The notes: generated by a model from the letters alone, not told the origin. 52,040 bases of DNA from an uncultured bacterium (GCA_903925685.1 CAIYGI010000299.1:1-52040), one strand, 5' to 3'. Shown: positions 1 to 9,232, counted from the first letter of the stretch. Numbers and translations: made by a program.

Positions 1-213
1 CAGGCCGAGGGCGGGAGGGTACGGTAGAGTCAAGTCGCGCTGGACGATGAACTCTTGCGCCAAGTCCGAAAGCGAGGTTAATGGCGCGCTGGCGTCATCG
101 ACGTAGAAGTAGTCATCGGCGAACAATTCCGGCGCCAGGAGTAACGCGAGCGCCAGAGCCAGACTTGTAGTGCTGGCACCCCCGCTTTTTTCGTCGCGTT
201 GTTTTGCATGCAT
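1..213 (-). CDS. N-terminal part of a secreted protein, cut by the window edge
   Basis: Reading the minus strand from the ATG whose first base is 213 gives an open frame of 71 codons that runs without a stop to base 1. The first 33 residues form a Sec signal peptide: a charged start (MHAKQRDEK), a hydrophobic core rich in Leu and Ala (SLALALALLLAPELFA) and a plausible cleavage before DDYFYVDD. The mature part seen is acidic and then LTSLSDLAQEFIVQRDL. An AGGAA motif lies six bases upstream of the ATG, which supports this start over the out-of-frame ATG at 209. Function is not recognisable from the fragment. The reading is limited by the missing 3' part. Confidence 0.72.
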   Translation of the reverse strand, partial: MHAKQRDEKSGGASTTSLALALALLLAPELFADDYFYVDDASAPLTSLSDLAQEFIVQRDLTLPYPPALGL

Positions 214-308
214 GTGTGTTTCCTGCATCTCTTGTACAAGTTGTCGGTTAAAATACGAGCTGGGTTCTTTTGCGGCAATCTCAAAAAAAGAGGGCGTGTC
301 CTACTCAC

Positions 309-419
309 GTCCCACTACAGGCACTGGTATGCCCTCTCTGGAACGCTTTCGGGCACGCCCAGTTGGGGCGTGCCTCGAACCGTGTCCAGAGTTTTGAAAT
401 TACCAGTTTCGTAGTGGAC
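309..419. repeat. Long imperfect inverted repeat (about 52-bp arms)
   Basis: The left arm (309-360) and the reverse complement of the right arm (366-419) share, in order, GTCC.ACTAC, ACTGGTA, CTCTGGA and ACG.TTCG.GGCACGCCC, separated by small bulges. The apex is a perfect GGCACGCCC/GGGCGTGCC stem with a five-base loop. As RNA it would fold into one long bulged hairpin. As DNA it resembles a MITE-like or REP-like palindromic element. No flanking target duplication was identified. Confidence 0.75.
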
Positions 420-550
420 CGCAGCCGATGCCGCAAAATTTATAGTTTTGTGCCGTTTTCTAAATCGTTCGTTTCTCCTCGTTATACGTGGCCTGCACAA
501 AGCGCGGCCACAACGTCACGGAGTAAGAACCACATTAGCTGGGATTGCAA

Positions 551-576
551 GTCTTTTTTGTGAGTCTTTTTTGTGA
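551..576. repeat. 13-bp perfect tandem direct repeat
   Basis: The unit GTCTTTTTTGTGA occurs twice head to tail, followed by a partial third copy (TCTTTT). It lies in non-coding DNA; a slippage duplication is the simplest explanation. Confidence 0.8.
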
Positions 577-777
577 TCTTTTCTAAATCCCTCACCCCGA
601 ATATCTGGTCAGTACGACTTTAACGTAGTGGGAGACGTGTCAGTCGCAATCAGAGGAACGTTGTAATTGGGTGGCGTGGCGGACAGACCCATGGCGCAGG
701 TCTCTGGCTTTCGATTCGCAAGCTTCTGGCTTGCGCCACGAACCACCACCCTGATACCACAAAGTGGTAGTAAGGCG

Positions 778-806
778 TTGACAGTTGCGGTTGTTTGACG
801 TTTACT
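778..806 (+). promoter_or_regulatory. Candidate sigma70 promoter of the ATP synthase operon
   Basis: A perfect -35 hexamer TTGACA (778-783) is followed after 17 bp by TTTACT (801-806), a 4/6 match to the -10 consensus. Initiation would fall within a base or two of the GTG at 814, so either the message is nearly leaderless or the true promoter is further upstream. The -35 is convincing and the -10 is weak. Confidence 0.4.
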
Positions 807-813
807 CTGGGGC

Positions 814-1095
814 GTGTTTAATTGGGAACAGTCTTTGCCTGGAGACCGGCGGCCGTTGAATGCGGCGCTGTCGCTTGGTTTTTCGATGGCGGTGGGGATG
901 GGCATGTTCGCCGGGGCGGGATGGTGGCTGGACCATCGGCGCGGCGGCGGTGTGTTATGGACGACGGTCGGCGCGGGATTGGGGCTGCTCTACATTGCCT
1001 ACGAAACCTGGAAGGTCGTGCGCGAGGTCAACGCCGAAGACGCGCGTAAGCGGACGCGGGGGGCAAATGCGCCGCGAAAACACGGTCCTCCATGA
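814..1095 (+). CDS. atpZ: AtpZ/AtpI-family ATP synthase assembly protein
   Basis: This 93-residue protein has two hydrophobic segments (about residues 16-37 and 46-64) separated by a short WLDHRRGGG turn, the layout of the small AtpZ/AtpI membrane proteins encoded at the head of bacterial atp operons. Family members are thought to aid Mg2+ supply or c-ring assembly. The C-terminus is basic and polar. The start is a GTG; no strong Shine-Dalgarno is seen. Its stop overlaps the next start in ATGA (1092-1095), indicating translational coupling. Assignment rests on position and topology more than on diagnostic residues. Confidence 0.75.
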   Translation: MFNWEQSLPGDRRPLNAALSLGFSMAVGMGMFAGAGWWLDHRRGGGVLWTTVGAGLGLLYIAYETWKVVREVNAEDARKRTRGANAPRKHGPP

Positions 1096-1478
1096 AGCGC
1101 CGCGGCTCTGTTTTGACGGTGTTTCTGCTGCTTTCCGCATGGGTGACGCTGGAGGGCTTCGTTTTGCCGCTGGCGGTGGCGCGTCATTGGGGGTATTCTG
1201 CGGCTTGGTTCCCGCTGGCCATGGGGTGGGCGCTGGCCGGGGTGAATGCGCTGGCGGCGACTTGGTTCGCCCGGCGGGCATTGGGCGCGCCGATGTATGT
1301 CTGGGCGCTGTGGGGCTTGTTCGCCAACACCATGCGCGTGGCGCTGTTGGTGATCGTTCTGGTGGTTGTGGCGCGGTTCTGGCCGACGGGGTTCAAGCCG
1401 CTGGCGACCACGCTGGTCTGCGGCTATTTTGCGTGGTTGCCGATGGAAATCCGCGGGTGGCGGGCGTGGGGAATGTAA
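1092..1478 (+). CDS. atpI: ATP synthase subunit I-like membrane protein
   Basis: A 128-residue protein with four predicted membrane segments (about 8-28, 34-57, 70-98 and 101-118), starting in a 4-bp overlap with the preceding gene. Size, topology and position between AtpZ and subunit a match the poorly conserved bacterial AtpI/UncI group, which assists c-ring assembly. No catalytic motif is expected. The gene is followed directly by a heptamer minisatellite that separates it from atpB by 97 bp. Alternative: an unrelated small membrane protein inserted in the operon, which is less likely given the order. Confidence 0.7.
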   Translation: MKRRGSVLTVFLLLSAWVTLEGFVLPLAVARHWGYSAAWFPLAMGWALAGVNALAATWFARRALGAPMYVWALWGLFANTMRVALLVIVLVVVARFWPTGFKPLATTLVCGYFAWLPMEIRGWRAWGM

Positions 1479-1545
1479 GAGGGTGGAGGGTGGAGGGTGG
1501 AAGGTGGAAGGTGGAGGGTGGAAGGTGGAAGGTGGAGGGTGGAAG
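1479..1545 (+). repeat. G-rich heptamer minisatellite inside the atp operon
   Basis: Immediately after the atpI stop there are about nine tandem copies of a 7-bp unit alternating between GGTGGAG and GGTGGAA, ending in GGAAGTCGG. The strand bears repeated GG/GGG runs on the coding side. It is the only repeat tract within the operon and is transcribed with it. Confidence 0.85.
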
Positions 1546-1575
1546 TCGGATGTCGGTAAATCGGAAAAATAAGTC

Positions 1576-2373
1576 ATGAATGCGGCGGTTGGCGGCGCCT
1601 TGGACGACTTGCAGTCGCGGATCGACGCCGTTCAGGCTTTCATTTCGGAAGATGTCGGTAATCTGGACCATCTAAAGATGCCCCTGTTCGGGTGGTCCAT
1701 GCCGGACTGGGTCAGTGTGCATGGGCTGATGGTGACGCTGGCGGCGCTGACGCTGCTGGTCGTGTTCGGGCGGCTGTACGACCGGCGCGCGGTGGTGCCG
1801 ACGGGGCTGACCAACGCCCTGGAGGCGATGGTGCTCTTCATTCGCGACCAGATTTCCATTCCTTATCTGGGCTCAGAAGATGGGCGCCGGTTCACGCCTT
1901 ACTTTTGCTCGCTCTTCTTTTTTATTCTGGCGATGAACCTGATCGGACTGATTCCGGGACTGCGCGCGGCGACCGCCAACCTGGCGGTGACGGGCGCGCT
2001 GGCCTCGATCACTTTTGTCTTCATGGTGGGCGGCGCCATGGTGCGCCACGGAGTGCTGGGCTTTTTCAAGGGCCTGGCGCCGCAAGGCGTGCCGTGGCCG
2101 ATATTGCTGGTGCTGCTGCCGATCGAGTTCATAGGTTTGTTCATCAAGGCCGGCGCGCTGACCATCCGTTTGTTCGCCAATATGCTGGCCGGACACATGG
2201 TTGTTTTTTTCATGCTGGGCATGATGGTCATTTTTGGCGCCTGGGCACTGCCGGCGGTGGCGATGGCGATCATGATTTACCTGATGGAAATTTTCATCGC
2301 CTTTCTACAGGCCTATATATTCACCCTCTTGTCGGCGGTGTTTATCGGTCAGTCGTATCATCCGGCGCACTAG
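1576..2373 (+). CDS. atpB: F1Fo ATP synthase subunit a
   Basis: The 265-residue product is the membrane stator subunit a, which forms the two proton half-channels against the c-ring. Five to six hydrophobic segments are visible. The near-C-terminal helix carries the essential arginine in LTIRLFANMLAGH, followed by a last helix with FIAFLQAYIFTLL, both hallmarks of the family. The N-terminus is amphipathic and precedes the first membrane span at about residue 50. Length is normal. The stop is followed by 166 bp without a gene before atpE. Identification is secure. Confidence 0.97.
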   Translation: MNAAVGGALDDLQSRIDAVQAFISEDVGNLDHLKMPLFGWSMPDWVSVHGLMVTLAALTLLVVFGRLYDRRAVVPTGLTNALEAMVLFIRDQISIPYLGSEDGRRFTPYFCSLFFFILAMNLIGLIPGLRAATANLAVTGALASITFVFMVGGAMVRHGVLGFFKGLAPQGVPWPILLVLLPIEFIGLFIKAGALTIRLFANMLAGHMVVFFMLGMMVIFGAWALPAVAMAIMIYLMEIFIAFLQAYIFTLLSAVFIGQSYHPAH

Positions 2374-2539
2374 AAGAGGAAAATGTAAAAGCGGTCAGAT
2401 GAAACAGGAATAAGATTACGATCATGCGGTAGGCGATCTGGTGTCTCAGAGGAGTTTGTGGTGTTGAGTTGAGTGGCGGTTATTCACAACCTGCGCCGGC
2501 GGCGTAAAGCCGGGGCGCGTATAAAAACGAGGTGAGACG

Positions 2540-2746
2540 ATGAACGGATCGATTGCGGCGTTGGGTGCGGGTCTGGCAAGCGTGGGCGCGGGCATTGGCA
2601 TTGGGCTGGTGGGCTATGGCGCCATGATGGGTATTGCCAGGCAGCCGGAGATGGCGGGCAAGATTCAGGTGAACATGCTGATTGCCGGCGCGCTCATGGA
2701 AGGTGTGGCGCTCTTCGCGCTGATCGTTTGCATCATGGCGAAATGA
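2540..2746 (+). CDS. atpE: F1Fo ATP synthase subunit c
   Basis: This 68-residue protein is a two-helix hairpin that oligomerises into the rotor ring. Helix 1 carries the glycine ladder GAGLASVGAGIGIGLVG, the loop holds the conserved ARQPE, and helix 2 holds the ion-binding carboxylate in GALMEGVAL. The position that is Gln in helix 1 of Na+-type rings is Leu here, and Glu is followed by Gly rather than Ser/Thr, so proton coupling is favoured. The short length, close to the minimum for the family, leaves no extra terminal tails. A purine-rich GAGGTGAGACG lies just before the ATG. Confidence 0.97.
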   Translation: MNGSIAALGAGLASVGAGIGIGLVGYGAMMGIARQPEMAGKIQVNMLIAGALMEGVALFALIVCIMAK

Positions 2747-2754
2747 CGACATTG

Positions 2755-2788
2755 GTTGTTTAGACCGCAGACTGTCAGGCCACAGGCC
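2755..2788 (+). repeat. Dispersed TTTAGACTGTAGGCTG-type intergenic repeat, copy 1
   Basis: The sequence GTTGTTTAGACCGCAGACTG followed by TCAGGCCACAGGCC matches the element at 33439-33470 and, inverted, the one near 19474-19518. It fills most of the gap between atpE and atpF. Confidence 0.6.
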
Positions 2789-2793
2789 GGATT

Positions 2794-3375
2794 GTGAGCG
2801 AAAATAACATGCTGGAGCAACCGCTTAGCACTAATCAGTCATCGATCTCCGTGCCGGCGCCGCATGCCAGCGCCGTCGAGGGGGCGCAGCCCCACAATTT
2901 CATGGACGTGTCCGTCCCGATGTTGTTGTGGACCTGGGTGGCGTTCGCCTGTCTGGTGTGGATTCTGAACCGTGTGGCGTGGCGGCCGATACTGAAGGGG
3001 TTGGACCTGCGCGAGCAGCGTATTCGCGGCGCGCTGGACAACGCCGAGAAGGCGCGCCTCGCGGCGGAAACCGCCCAGCAGGAGCACGAGCGCACGATCG
3101 CCGAGGCGCAGCAACAGGCCAAGGCCATCCTCGTTTCGGCCCGCGCCGCGGCCCAGGCCGTCACGCAGGCGGCCGAAACCAGGGCGCGGACGGCCGGCGA
3201 AGCCTTGCTGACCGATGCGCGGCGCGAAATCGAGGCCGCCACCGAGCAGGCGCGAAAGACGCTGCGTCAGGAAGGCGCGGAGATTGCGATTACGCTGGCC
3301 GGACAGATCGTCGGACGCAGCCTCGATGACGAGCAAAACCGCGCCCTGACCAAACAGTGGTTGCAGAACGTCTAG
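2794..3375 (+). CDS. atpF: F1Fo ATP synthase subunit b
   Basis: A 193-residue peripheral-stalk subunit: one membrane helix (about residues 42-60, MLLWTWVAFACLVWILN) followed by a long charged, Ala-rich helical region (about 65-190) that dimerises and reaches the delta subunit. The annotated start is a GTG at 2794; an ATG at 2809 is possible. Either start gives an unusually long polar N-terminal tail of 35-40 residues before the membrane span, where most b subunits start nearly at the helix. The stop lies 10 bp before atpH. Confidence 0.93.
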   Translation: MSENNMLEQPLSTNQSSISVPAPHASAVEGAQPHNFMDVSVPMLLWTWVAFACLVWILNRVAWRPILKGLDLREQRIRGALDNAEKARLAAETAQQEHERTIAEAQQQAKAILVSARAAAQAVTQAAETRARTAGEALLTDARREIEAATEQARKTLRQEGAEIAITLAGQIVGRSLDDEQNRALTKQWLQNV

Positions 3376-3385
3376 GACGCCCGTC

Positions 3386-3928
3386 ATGCATACCCGCCAG
3401 ACATCTCGCCGCTATGCCCGCGCCTGGTTCGACCTGGCGCGCGAACGCGGCGTTCTGGCCGCGGCCGATGCGGACGCGCTGGCGTTGGAACAGGTCTGGC
3501 GCGAGGTTCCGGAGTTCGCGGCTTTTTGCGGAAATTATCAGCTGCATCCGGCGCGCCGCAGGGAGTTGATCGCGACCATCTTCGGCAAGCGGGTGGCGCC
3601 GCTGACCTTGCGCTTTCTTTCGCTGCTGGAGAGCCGCCGGCGCCTGGACCGGCTGGCTGACATTCTGGACGAGTTCCGCCGTCTGAGCGAGCGGGCCGCC
3701 GGCGTGCTGCGGGCGACGGTGACCACGGCGGTGGAAACCGACGAGGCGCTGCGGACGGCCGTGATCGAAGCGTTGCAACGCCGCACCGGCGCGCGCGGCG
3801 TGCGGATTGACTGGAAGGTGGACGCGGGGCTGATCGCCGGCGCCCAGGCCCTGGTTGGGGATACTTGGGTGGATGTCAGTGTGGCGGGACGTCTGGCGCG
3901 TATGCGCCGGGCCGTCTCCGGTAGTTGA
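3386..3928 (+). CDS. atpH: F1Fo ATP synthase subunit delta
   Basis: The 180-residue protein joins the b-subunit stalk to the top of F1. It has the usual N-terminal helical domain ([14 protein letters not shown] near residue 10) and the C-terminal stretch with the family's [18 protein letters not shown]-type strand near residues 132-152. Length is typical. It lies 10 bp after atpF and 23 bp before atpA. Sequence conservation in this family is low, so position in the operon carries part of the weight. Confidence 0.92.
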   Translation: MHTRQTSRRYARAWFDLARERGVLAAADADALALEQVWREVPEFAAFCGNYQLHPARRRELIATIFGKRVAPLTLRFLSLLESRRRLDRLADILDEFRRLSERAAGVLRATVTTAVETDEALRTAVIEALQRRTGARGVRIDWKVDAGLIAGAQALVGDTWVDVSVAGRLARMRRAVSGS

Positions 3929-3951
3929 GTCCGGATGGGAGAGGAAATGGT

Positions 3952-5463
3952 ATGATGGAAATTCGCGTTTCGGAAATCGCCTCGATCCTCAAACAAAATC
4001 TGGCGGCGGACGACCGTCCGGTGGATATAGCCGAAGTCGGCACCGTGCTTACGGTGGGCGACGGTGTGGCGCGCGTGAACGGCTTGTCGAATGTCATGGC
4101 CGGGGAACTCGTCGAGTTTGCCGACGGCAGCATGGGGATCGCGCTCAATTTGGAGGAGGATAACGTCGGCGTGGTGCTTTTCGGAGCGGACGATGCCGTC
4201 AAAGAAGGCGACCAGGCGCGCCGTACGGGGCGAGTCGCCGAGGTGCCCGTTGGCGACAGTCTGCAGGGGCGCATCGTAAACGCCCTTGGACAGGCCATTG
4301 ACGGCGGTCCGGCGATCGCGTCCACGACGCTGCGCCGCATCGAGATCAAGGCCCCGGGCATCATCGAGCGCCAGGACGTGCATGAGCCGCTGCAGACGGG
4401 CATCAAGGTCGTGGATGCGCTGACGCCGATCGGCCGCGGGCAGCGCGAACTGATCATCGGCGACCGCAAGACCGGCAAGACCACGCTCGCGATCGACGCG
4501 ATCATCAACCAGAAGGGCGCCGGCGTGCAGTGCTTCTACGTGGCCATCGGCCAGAAACTTTCGACTGTCGTGCAGGTCTACGAAACCCTGCGCCAGTTCG
4601 GCGCCATGGATTACACGACGATCGTCTGCGCCTCGGCCTCCGACCCGGCCCCGATGCAATACATCGCGCCCTACACGGGCTGCACGATGGCGGAGTGCTA
4701 CCGCGATTCCGGACGTCATGCGCTGATCGTTTACGACGACCTGACCAAGCATGCCCAGGCCTACCGCCAGCTTTCGCTGTTGTTGCGCCGTCCGCCGGGC
4801 CGCGAAGCCTTCCCGGGCGATGTGTTTTATCTGCACAGCCGCCTGCTGGAACGCGCCGCCAAACTCAGCGCCGCCGGCGGCGGCGGCAGTCTGACGGCCC
4901 TGCCGATCGTCGAGACCCAGGCCAACGATGTTTCGGCCTACATTCCCACCAATGTGATTTCGATCACCGACGGCCAGATATTCCTGGAAACCAACGCCTT
5001 CAATGCCGGCCAGCGCCCCGCCCTGAACGCCGGCATTTCCGTTTCGCGCGTCGGCGGCGACGCCCAGATCAAGGCCATGAAGCAGACCGCCGGATCGCTG
5101 CGTCTCGATCTTGCCCAGTATCGCGAATTGGCGAGTTTCGCGCAGTTCGCCTCCGATCTGGACGCGGCGACGCTGCGCCAACTGGAACGCGGACGGCGGT
5201 TGATGGAGTTGATGAAGCAGGGCGTGCATGCCGTGCTGCCCGTGGACGTTCAGGTGGCCCTGCTTTACGCCGGCAACAACGGGTTGCTGGACGACATCCC
5301 GGTCAAGTCGGTGCGCGCTTTCGAACTGCAAATCATCGAAGCCCTGGAAACGCCCGACGCGGCGGAGTACCGCCGGTTGTTCGCCGGCAAGCCGGTCATG
5401 ACGCCCGAATTGAAGGCCGTGTTGGACGCACTGCTCAAACAGATCAAGAGTCGGGGCATTTAA
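3952..5463 (+). CDS. atpA: F1Fo ATP synthase subunit alpha
   Basis: This 503-residue non-catalytic nucleotide-binding subunit of F1 has its Walker A motif GDRKTGKTT at residues 170-178. Other family marks are the N-terminal beta barrel with [11 protein letters not shown] and the C-terminal helical bundle. The ATG at 3952 is chosen because GAGAGGA lies just upstream at a good distance; an immediately following ATG at 3955 is equivalent. A longer reading from 3925 overlaps atpH and is not needed. The gene ends 18 bp before atpG. Confidence 0.98.
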   Translation: MMEIRVSEIASILKQNLAADDRPVDIAEVGTVLTVGDGVARVNGLSNVMAGELVEFADGSMGIALNLEEDNVGVVLFGADDAVKEGDQARRTGRVAEVPVGDSLQGRIVNALGQAIDGGPAIASTTLRRIEIKAPGIIERQDVHEPLQTGIKVVDALTPIGRGQRELIIGDRKTGKTTLAIDAIINQKGAGVQCFYVAIGQKLSTVVQVYETLRQFGAMDYTTIVCASASDPAPMQYIAPYTGCTMAECYRDSGRHALIVYDDLTKHAQAYRQLSLLLRRPPGREAFPGDVFYLHSRLLERAAKLSAAGGGGSLTALPIVETQANDVSAYIPTNVISITDGQIFLETNAFNAGQRPALNAGISVSRVGGDAQIKAMKQTAGSLRLDLAQYRELASFAQFASDLDAATLRQLERGRRLMELMKQGVHAVLPVDVQVALLYAGNNGLLDDIPVKSVRAFELQIIEALETPDAAEYRRLFAGKPVMTPELKAVLDALLKQIKSRGI

Positions 5464-5481
5464 GCCGGCAGCCGAGGAACC

Positions 5482-6351
5482 ATGCTTTCGGTCAAGGATT
5501 TCAACGTCAAGCTGCTCAGCCTGCGCAACATGCGCAAGCTGACCAAGACCATGAAAATGGTCTCGGCGACCAAGTTGCGCCGCGCCATCGAAGCGGTCAA
5601 ATATACCGACGAGTACGCCAAGCCGTTGCGCCGGATCGTGGCTCGGGTCGCCAGCGGCGAGGATGCGGCGGAACATGTCCTGATGCGCCCGCGCCTGCCG
5701 GTGCGGCGGGTGCTGGTGGTGATGCTGACATCGGAAAAGGGCCTTTGCGGCGGGTTCAACAACAATTTGTTCCGAGTCTTGAATCCATGGCTTGAGCAGC
5801 GGGCCAAGGAAGGACAGACTTCCTCCGTCAGCCTCTACGGCCGGCGGGGCTGCCTGATGTACCGCAACCGTGTAACGGTCCGGCAAAGTTACCAATCGTC
5901 CGGAGCGCGTCCGGAGTATGCCGACGCCTGGCGTGTGGCGCTTGATGTGCAGTACGATTTCGTTTCCGACCGCGTGCAGGAAGTTTATCTGGCTTACAAT
6001 CGTTTCCAAAGCGCAATGTCGCAGAAACCCGTGATCGAGCACCTGCTGCCGTTCGAGTGCGTGACAGACGTTCACGACGACGATATGCGGACCGACCCCC
6101 TGGTCGAGCCCGACAATGCGGCGCTGCTGGCCACGATTCTGCCGCAGATCATCGGCCTGCGCATCTTCCTGGCCCTTCTGCACAGCGCGGCGGGGGAGCA
6201 TGGGGCGCGGATGACCGCCATGGATGCGGCGACGACCAATGCCGACAAGTTGATTAACGAGACGATCCTGTTGCGCAACCGGGCGCGGCAGGCGGCGATC
6301 ACCCGCGAACTGGCCGAGATCATCTCGGGGTCCGAGGCTTTGAAAGGCTAG
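5482..6351 (+). CDS. atpG: F1Fo ATP synthase subunit gamma
   Basis: A 289-residue central rotor shaft. The N-terminal helix has the conserved LRNMRKLTKTMKMVSATKLRRA, the middle Rossmann-like domain begins with VLVVMLTSEKGLCGGFNNN, and the C-terminal helix ends with INETILLRNRARQAAITREL, which packs against the N-terminal helix as a coiled coil. All these marks are typical of bacterial gamma subunits and length is normal. The ATG is preceded by a GAGGAACC element and the gene lies 59 bp before atpD. Confidence 0.97.
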   Translation: MLSVKDFNVKLLSLRNMRKLTKTMKMVSATKLRRAIEAVKYTDEYAKPLRRIVARVASGEDAAEHVLMRPRLPVRRVLVVMLTSEKGLCGGFNNNLFRVLNPWLEQRAKEGQTSSVSLYGRRGCLMYRNRVTVRQSYQSSGARPEYADAWRVALDVQYDFVSDRVQEVYLAYNRFQSAMSQKPVIEHLLPFECVTDVHDDDMRTDPLVEPDNAALLATILPQIIGLRIFLALLHSAAGEHGARMTAMDAATTNADKLINETILLRNRARQAAITRELAEIISGSEALKG

Positions 6352-6395
6352 GCCGCTGTAACGGCCCGGATGGATGGCTGAAGCTTTTAGACTGA

Positions 6396-7832
<1,437 letters not shown>

Positions 7833-7839
7833 GACCGCC

Positions 7840-8172
7840 ATGAGTTTCCATCTGCGCATTCTCGGCCCCGACCGCGTCCACTTTGACGAGACCGTGACGG
7901 CCTGTGTGCTGCCGGGCGTGTTGGGTTCCTTCGGTGTATTGACGGGGCACACGCCGCTGGTGGCGGCCCTCGGAACGGGCATGGTTAAGATCACGCGCGA
8001 GAACGGAAGCGAAGTTTGTTTCGTGATCGATGGCGGTCTGGCCGAGGTGGCGGCGGACAATACGGTGGCCTTGGTCAACCAGACCTTCCTGGTGAGCGAC
8101 CCCGTCGCGGCCCAGAACAAAATCGCCGAACTGCGCGTCGCGGCGCTTTCCGCCGGTCCTGTGCGCGCATAA
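7840..8172 (+). CDS. atpC: F1Fo ATP synthase subunit epsilon (short form)
   Basis: At 110 residues this subunit consists of the N-terminal beta sandwich (about 1-84, with GSFGVLTGHTPLVAAL, a family signature) and a brief C-terminal tail. The usual two-helix C-terminal domain, which can insert into F1 and block ATP hydrolysis, is reduced to about 25 residues with one short helix. Typical bacterial epsilon subunits are about 130-140 residues. No frameshift is apparent; the gene simply ends in SAGPVRA. It is the last gene of the operon. Confidence 0.94.
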   Translation: MSFHLRILGPDRVHFDETVTACVLPGVLGSFGVLTGHTPLVAALGTGMVKITRENGSEVCFVIDGGLAEVAADNTVALVNQTFLVSDPVAAQNKIAELRVAALSAGPVRA

Positions 8173-8226
8173 TTGGTCTATACTTGACGGAAGGCGCGCT
8201 GGTAGCAGGTCATGGCGCAGGAGCGC

Positions 8227-8255
8227 TTGAATAAGGCGCAGAAGTGCGGTATAAT
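8227..8255 (+). promoter_or_regulatory. Near-consensus sigma70 promoter for the sugar cluster
   Basis: TTGAAT (8227-8232) and a perfect TATAAT (8250-8255) are separated by exactly 17 bp. Transcription would begin near 8262, leaving a leader of about 150 nt before the aldolase ATG at 8411. The operator-like sites listed next lie downstream of this start, which fits repression by roadblock. Confidence 0.75.
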
Positions 8256-8271
8256 CAACCTGCAACGGCCA

Positions 8272-8284
8272 TTGTATACTACAA
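8272..8284. promoter_or_regulatory. 13-bp perfect palindrome just after the promoter
   Basis: TTGTA-TAC-TACAA is a perfect inverted repeat about 10 bp downstream of the predicted transcription start. Its half sites resemble GntR-family operators of the TTGTATACAA kind, but the spacing differs and no regulator gene is in the window, so the binding protein is not known. Confidence 0.45.
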
Positions 8285-8308
8285 ATGAAGCTGATTCTAG
8301 AATTATTT

Positions 8309-8341
8309 GGCAAGCGTTTTCAATAAGTCCAAGCGTTTTCA
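8309..8341. promoter_or_regulatory. Tandem LacI/GalR-family operator-like sites
   Basis: Two 14-bp sites, GGCAAGCGTTTTCA (8309-8322) and TCCAAGCGTTTTCA (8328-8341), each match the TGNAANCGNTTNCA consensus of LacI-family operators with one mismatch, and share 12 consecutive bases. Their centres are 19 bp apart, nearly two helical turns, so two dimers could sit on the same face. They lie between the promoter and the aldolase gene. A LacI-family sugar-responsive repressor is inferred. Confidence 0.65.
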
Positions 8342-8410
8342 GAAAGTTAAAAAACAGAAAAATAGATGCGTGGCGCGAAAGTGCGCCACAGCAGAAATGC
8401 AGGAGAAAAT

Positions 8411-9232
8411 ATGACATCAGGACGCGATATTCGACTGGGGCGACTTTTTGGCGCGGACGGCAAGGCGGTCGTGGTGGCGTGCGATCACGGAATGTTCGAC
8501 GGTCCGCACAAGGGCATGGAGGATATCCCGGCCATGCTGGATCGGGTGGGCGATGGTCCGGATGCCATCCTGCTTTCACCCGGCATGTTACCCCGAACCT
8601 CGAACTTCTTCGGGCGGCGGGCCGCGCCGCTGGCAATTGCCCGCCTGAATTTCAACTCAGTCTTCTGCTTTCAATGGGGCTACAAGCAATCGGTGATTTC
8701 CAATCTGTACCAGCCGGAAGATGCCGCGAGTAATGGCGCCGATGCGGTACTGGTTTGCCTCACGCTTAAAACAGGCAGCGAAGCGGTGGATGCCCGCAAC
8801 GTGGAAATATTCGCCGACCTTTGTCTCAAAGCGCACCGGCTCGGCTTGCCGGTCGTGGGTGAGTATTTTCCGCACAGCCACCTGACCAAAAAGCCCGACG
8901 AGTTCCACTCGGAAATTCTCGTCGGATGCCGGATGCTGGCTGAGCTTGGCGCCGATTGCATCAAGACGTTTTACACACAGCGCTTCGCGGAGGTCACAGC
9001 CAAGTGCCCGGTGCCGATTCTGGGGTTGGGCGCCGAAAAGACGCCTACCGATCTGGCCGCCCTGAAACTGGCCGAGCAGGAGATGCGCGACGGTGCGGGT
9101 GGCGTGGTTTTTGGACGTAACGCGGTGCAGGCATCGAACCCGAAGGCTTTTGTGGCTGCCCTGCAGGATGTGGTGAAACGCCGCGCGACAGCCGAGGACG
9201 CTTGTCGCGCACATGGGCTGACCACTGCCTGA
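8411..9232 (+). CDS. Class I aldolase, DhnA/LsrF family
   Basis: A 273-residue TIM-barrel aldolase of the fructose-bisphosphate aldolase class I (DhnA)/LsrF group, which cleave or transfer phosphorylated sugars through a Schiff base. The likely Schiff-base lysine is K185 in ADCIKTFYT. The phosphate-binding end is the VVFGRNAVQASNP loop near residues 233-247, and the N-terminal VACDHGMFDGP strand is family-typical. The start at 8411 follows AGGAGA by four bases; an upstream in-frame ATG at 8366 lacks a binding site. As first gene behind the LacI-like sites and next to a sugar kinase, it probably splits a phosphorylated ketose. The exact substrate is unknown. Confidence 0.85.
   Translation: MTSGRDIRLGRLFGADGKAVVVACDHGMFDGPHKGMEDIPAMLDRVGDGPDAILLSPGMLPRTSNFFGRRAAPLAIARLNFNSVFCFQWGYKQSVISNLYQPEDAASNGADAVLVCLTLKTGSEAVDARNVEIFADLCLKAHRLGLPVVGEYFPHSHLTKKPDEFHSEILVGCRMLAELGADCIKTFYTQRFAEVTAKCPVPILGLGAEKTPTDLAALKLAEQEMRDGAGGVVFGRNAVQASNPKAFVAALQDVVKRRATAEDACRAHGLTTA

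Larger units (their letters stand above)
214..813. other. 600-bp non-coding region between divergent genes
   Basis: No convincing gene is seen between the minus-strand secreted-protein start and the ATP synthase operon. The short open frames here lack ribosome binding sites and family resemblance. The stretch holds a long imperfect palindrome (309-419), a perfect 13-bp tandem duplication (551-576), two small perfect hairpins (CGCAAGC/GCTTGCG at 717-735 and TACCAC/GTGGTA at 755-769) and a candidate promoter just before 814. Confidence 0.6.

Noticed and set aside
1479-1545. CRISPR-like tandem structure
   Set aside because: The 7-bp units are contiguous with no spacers; it is a minisatellite. 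No CRISPR array or cas gene is seen anywhere in the window.
3538-6201. An 887-codon open frame on the minus strand across atpH, atpA and atpG
   Set aside because: It is antisense to three certain ATP synthase genes, is rich in His, Arg and Gln as expected of a GC-rich shadow frame, and has no family motif or ribosome site.
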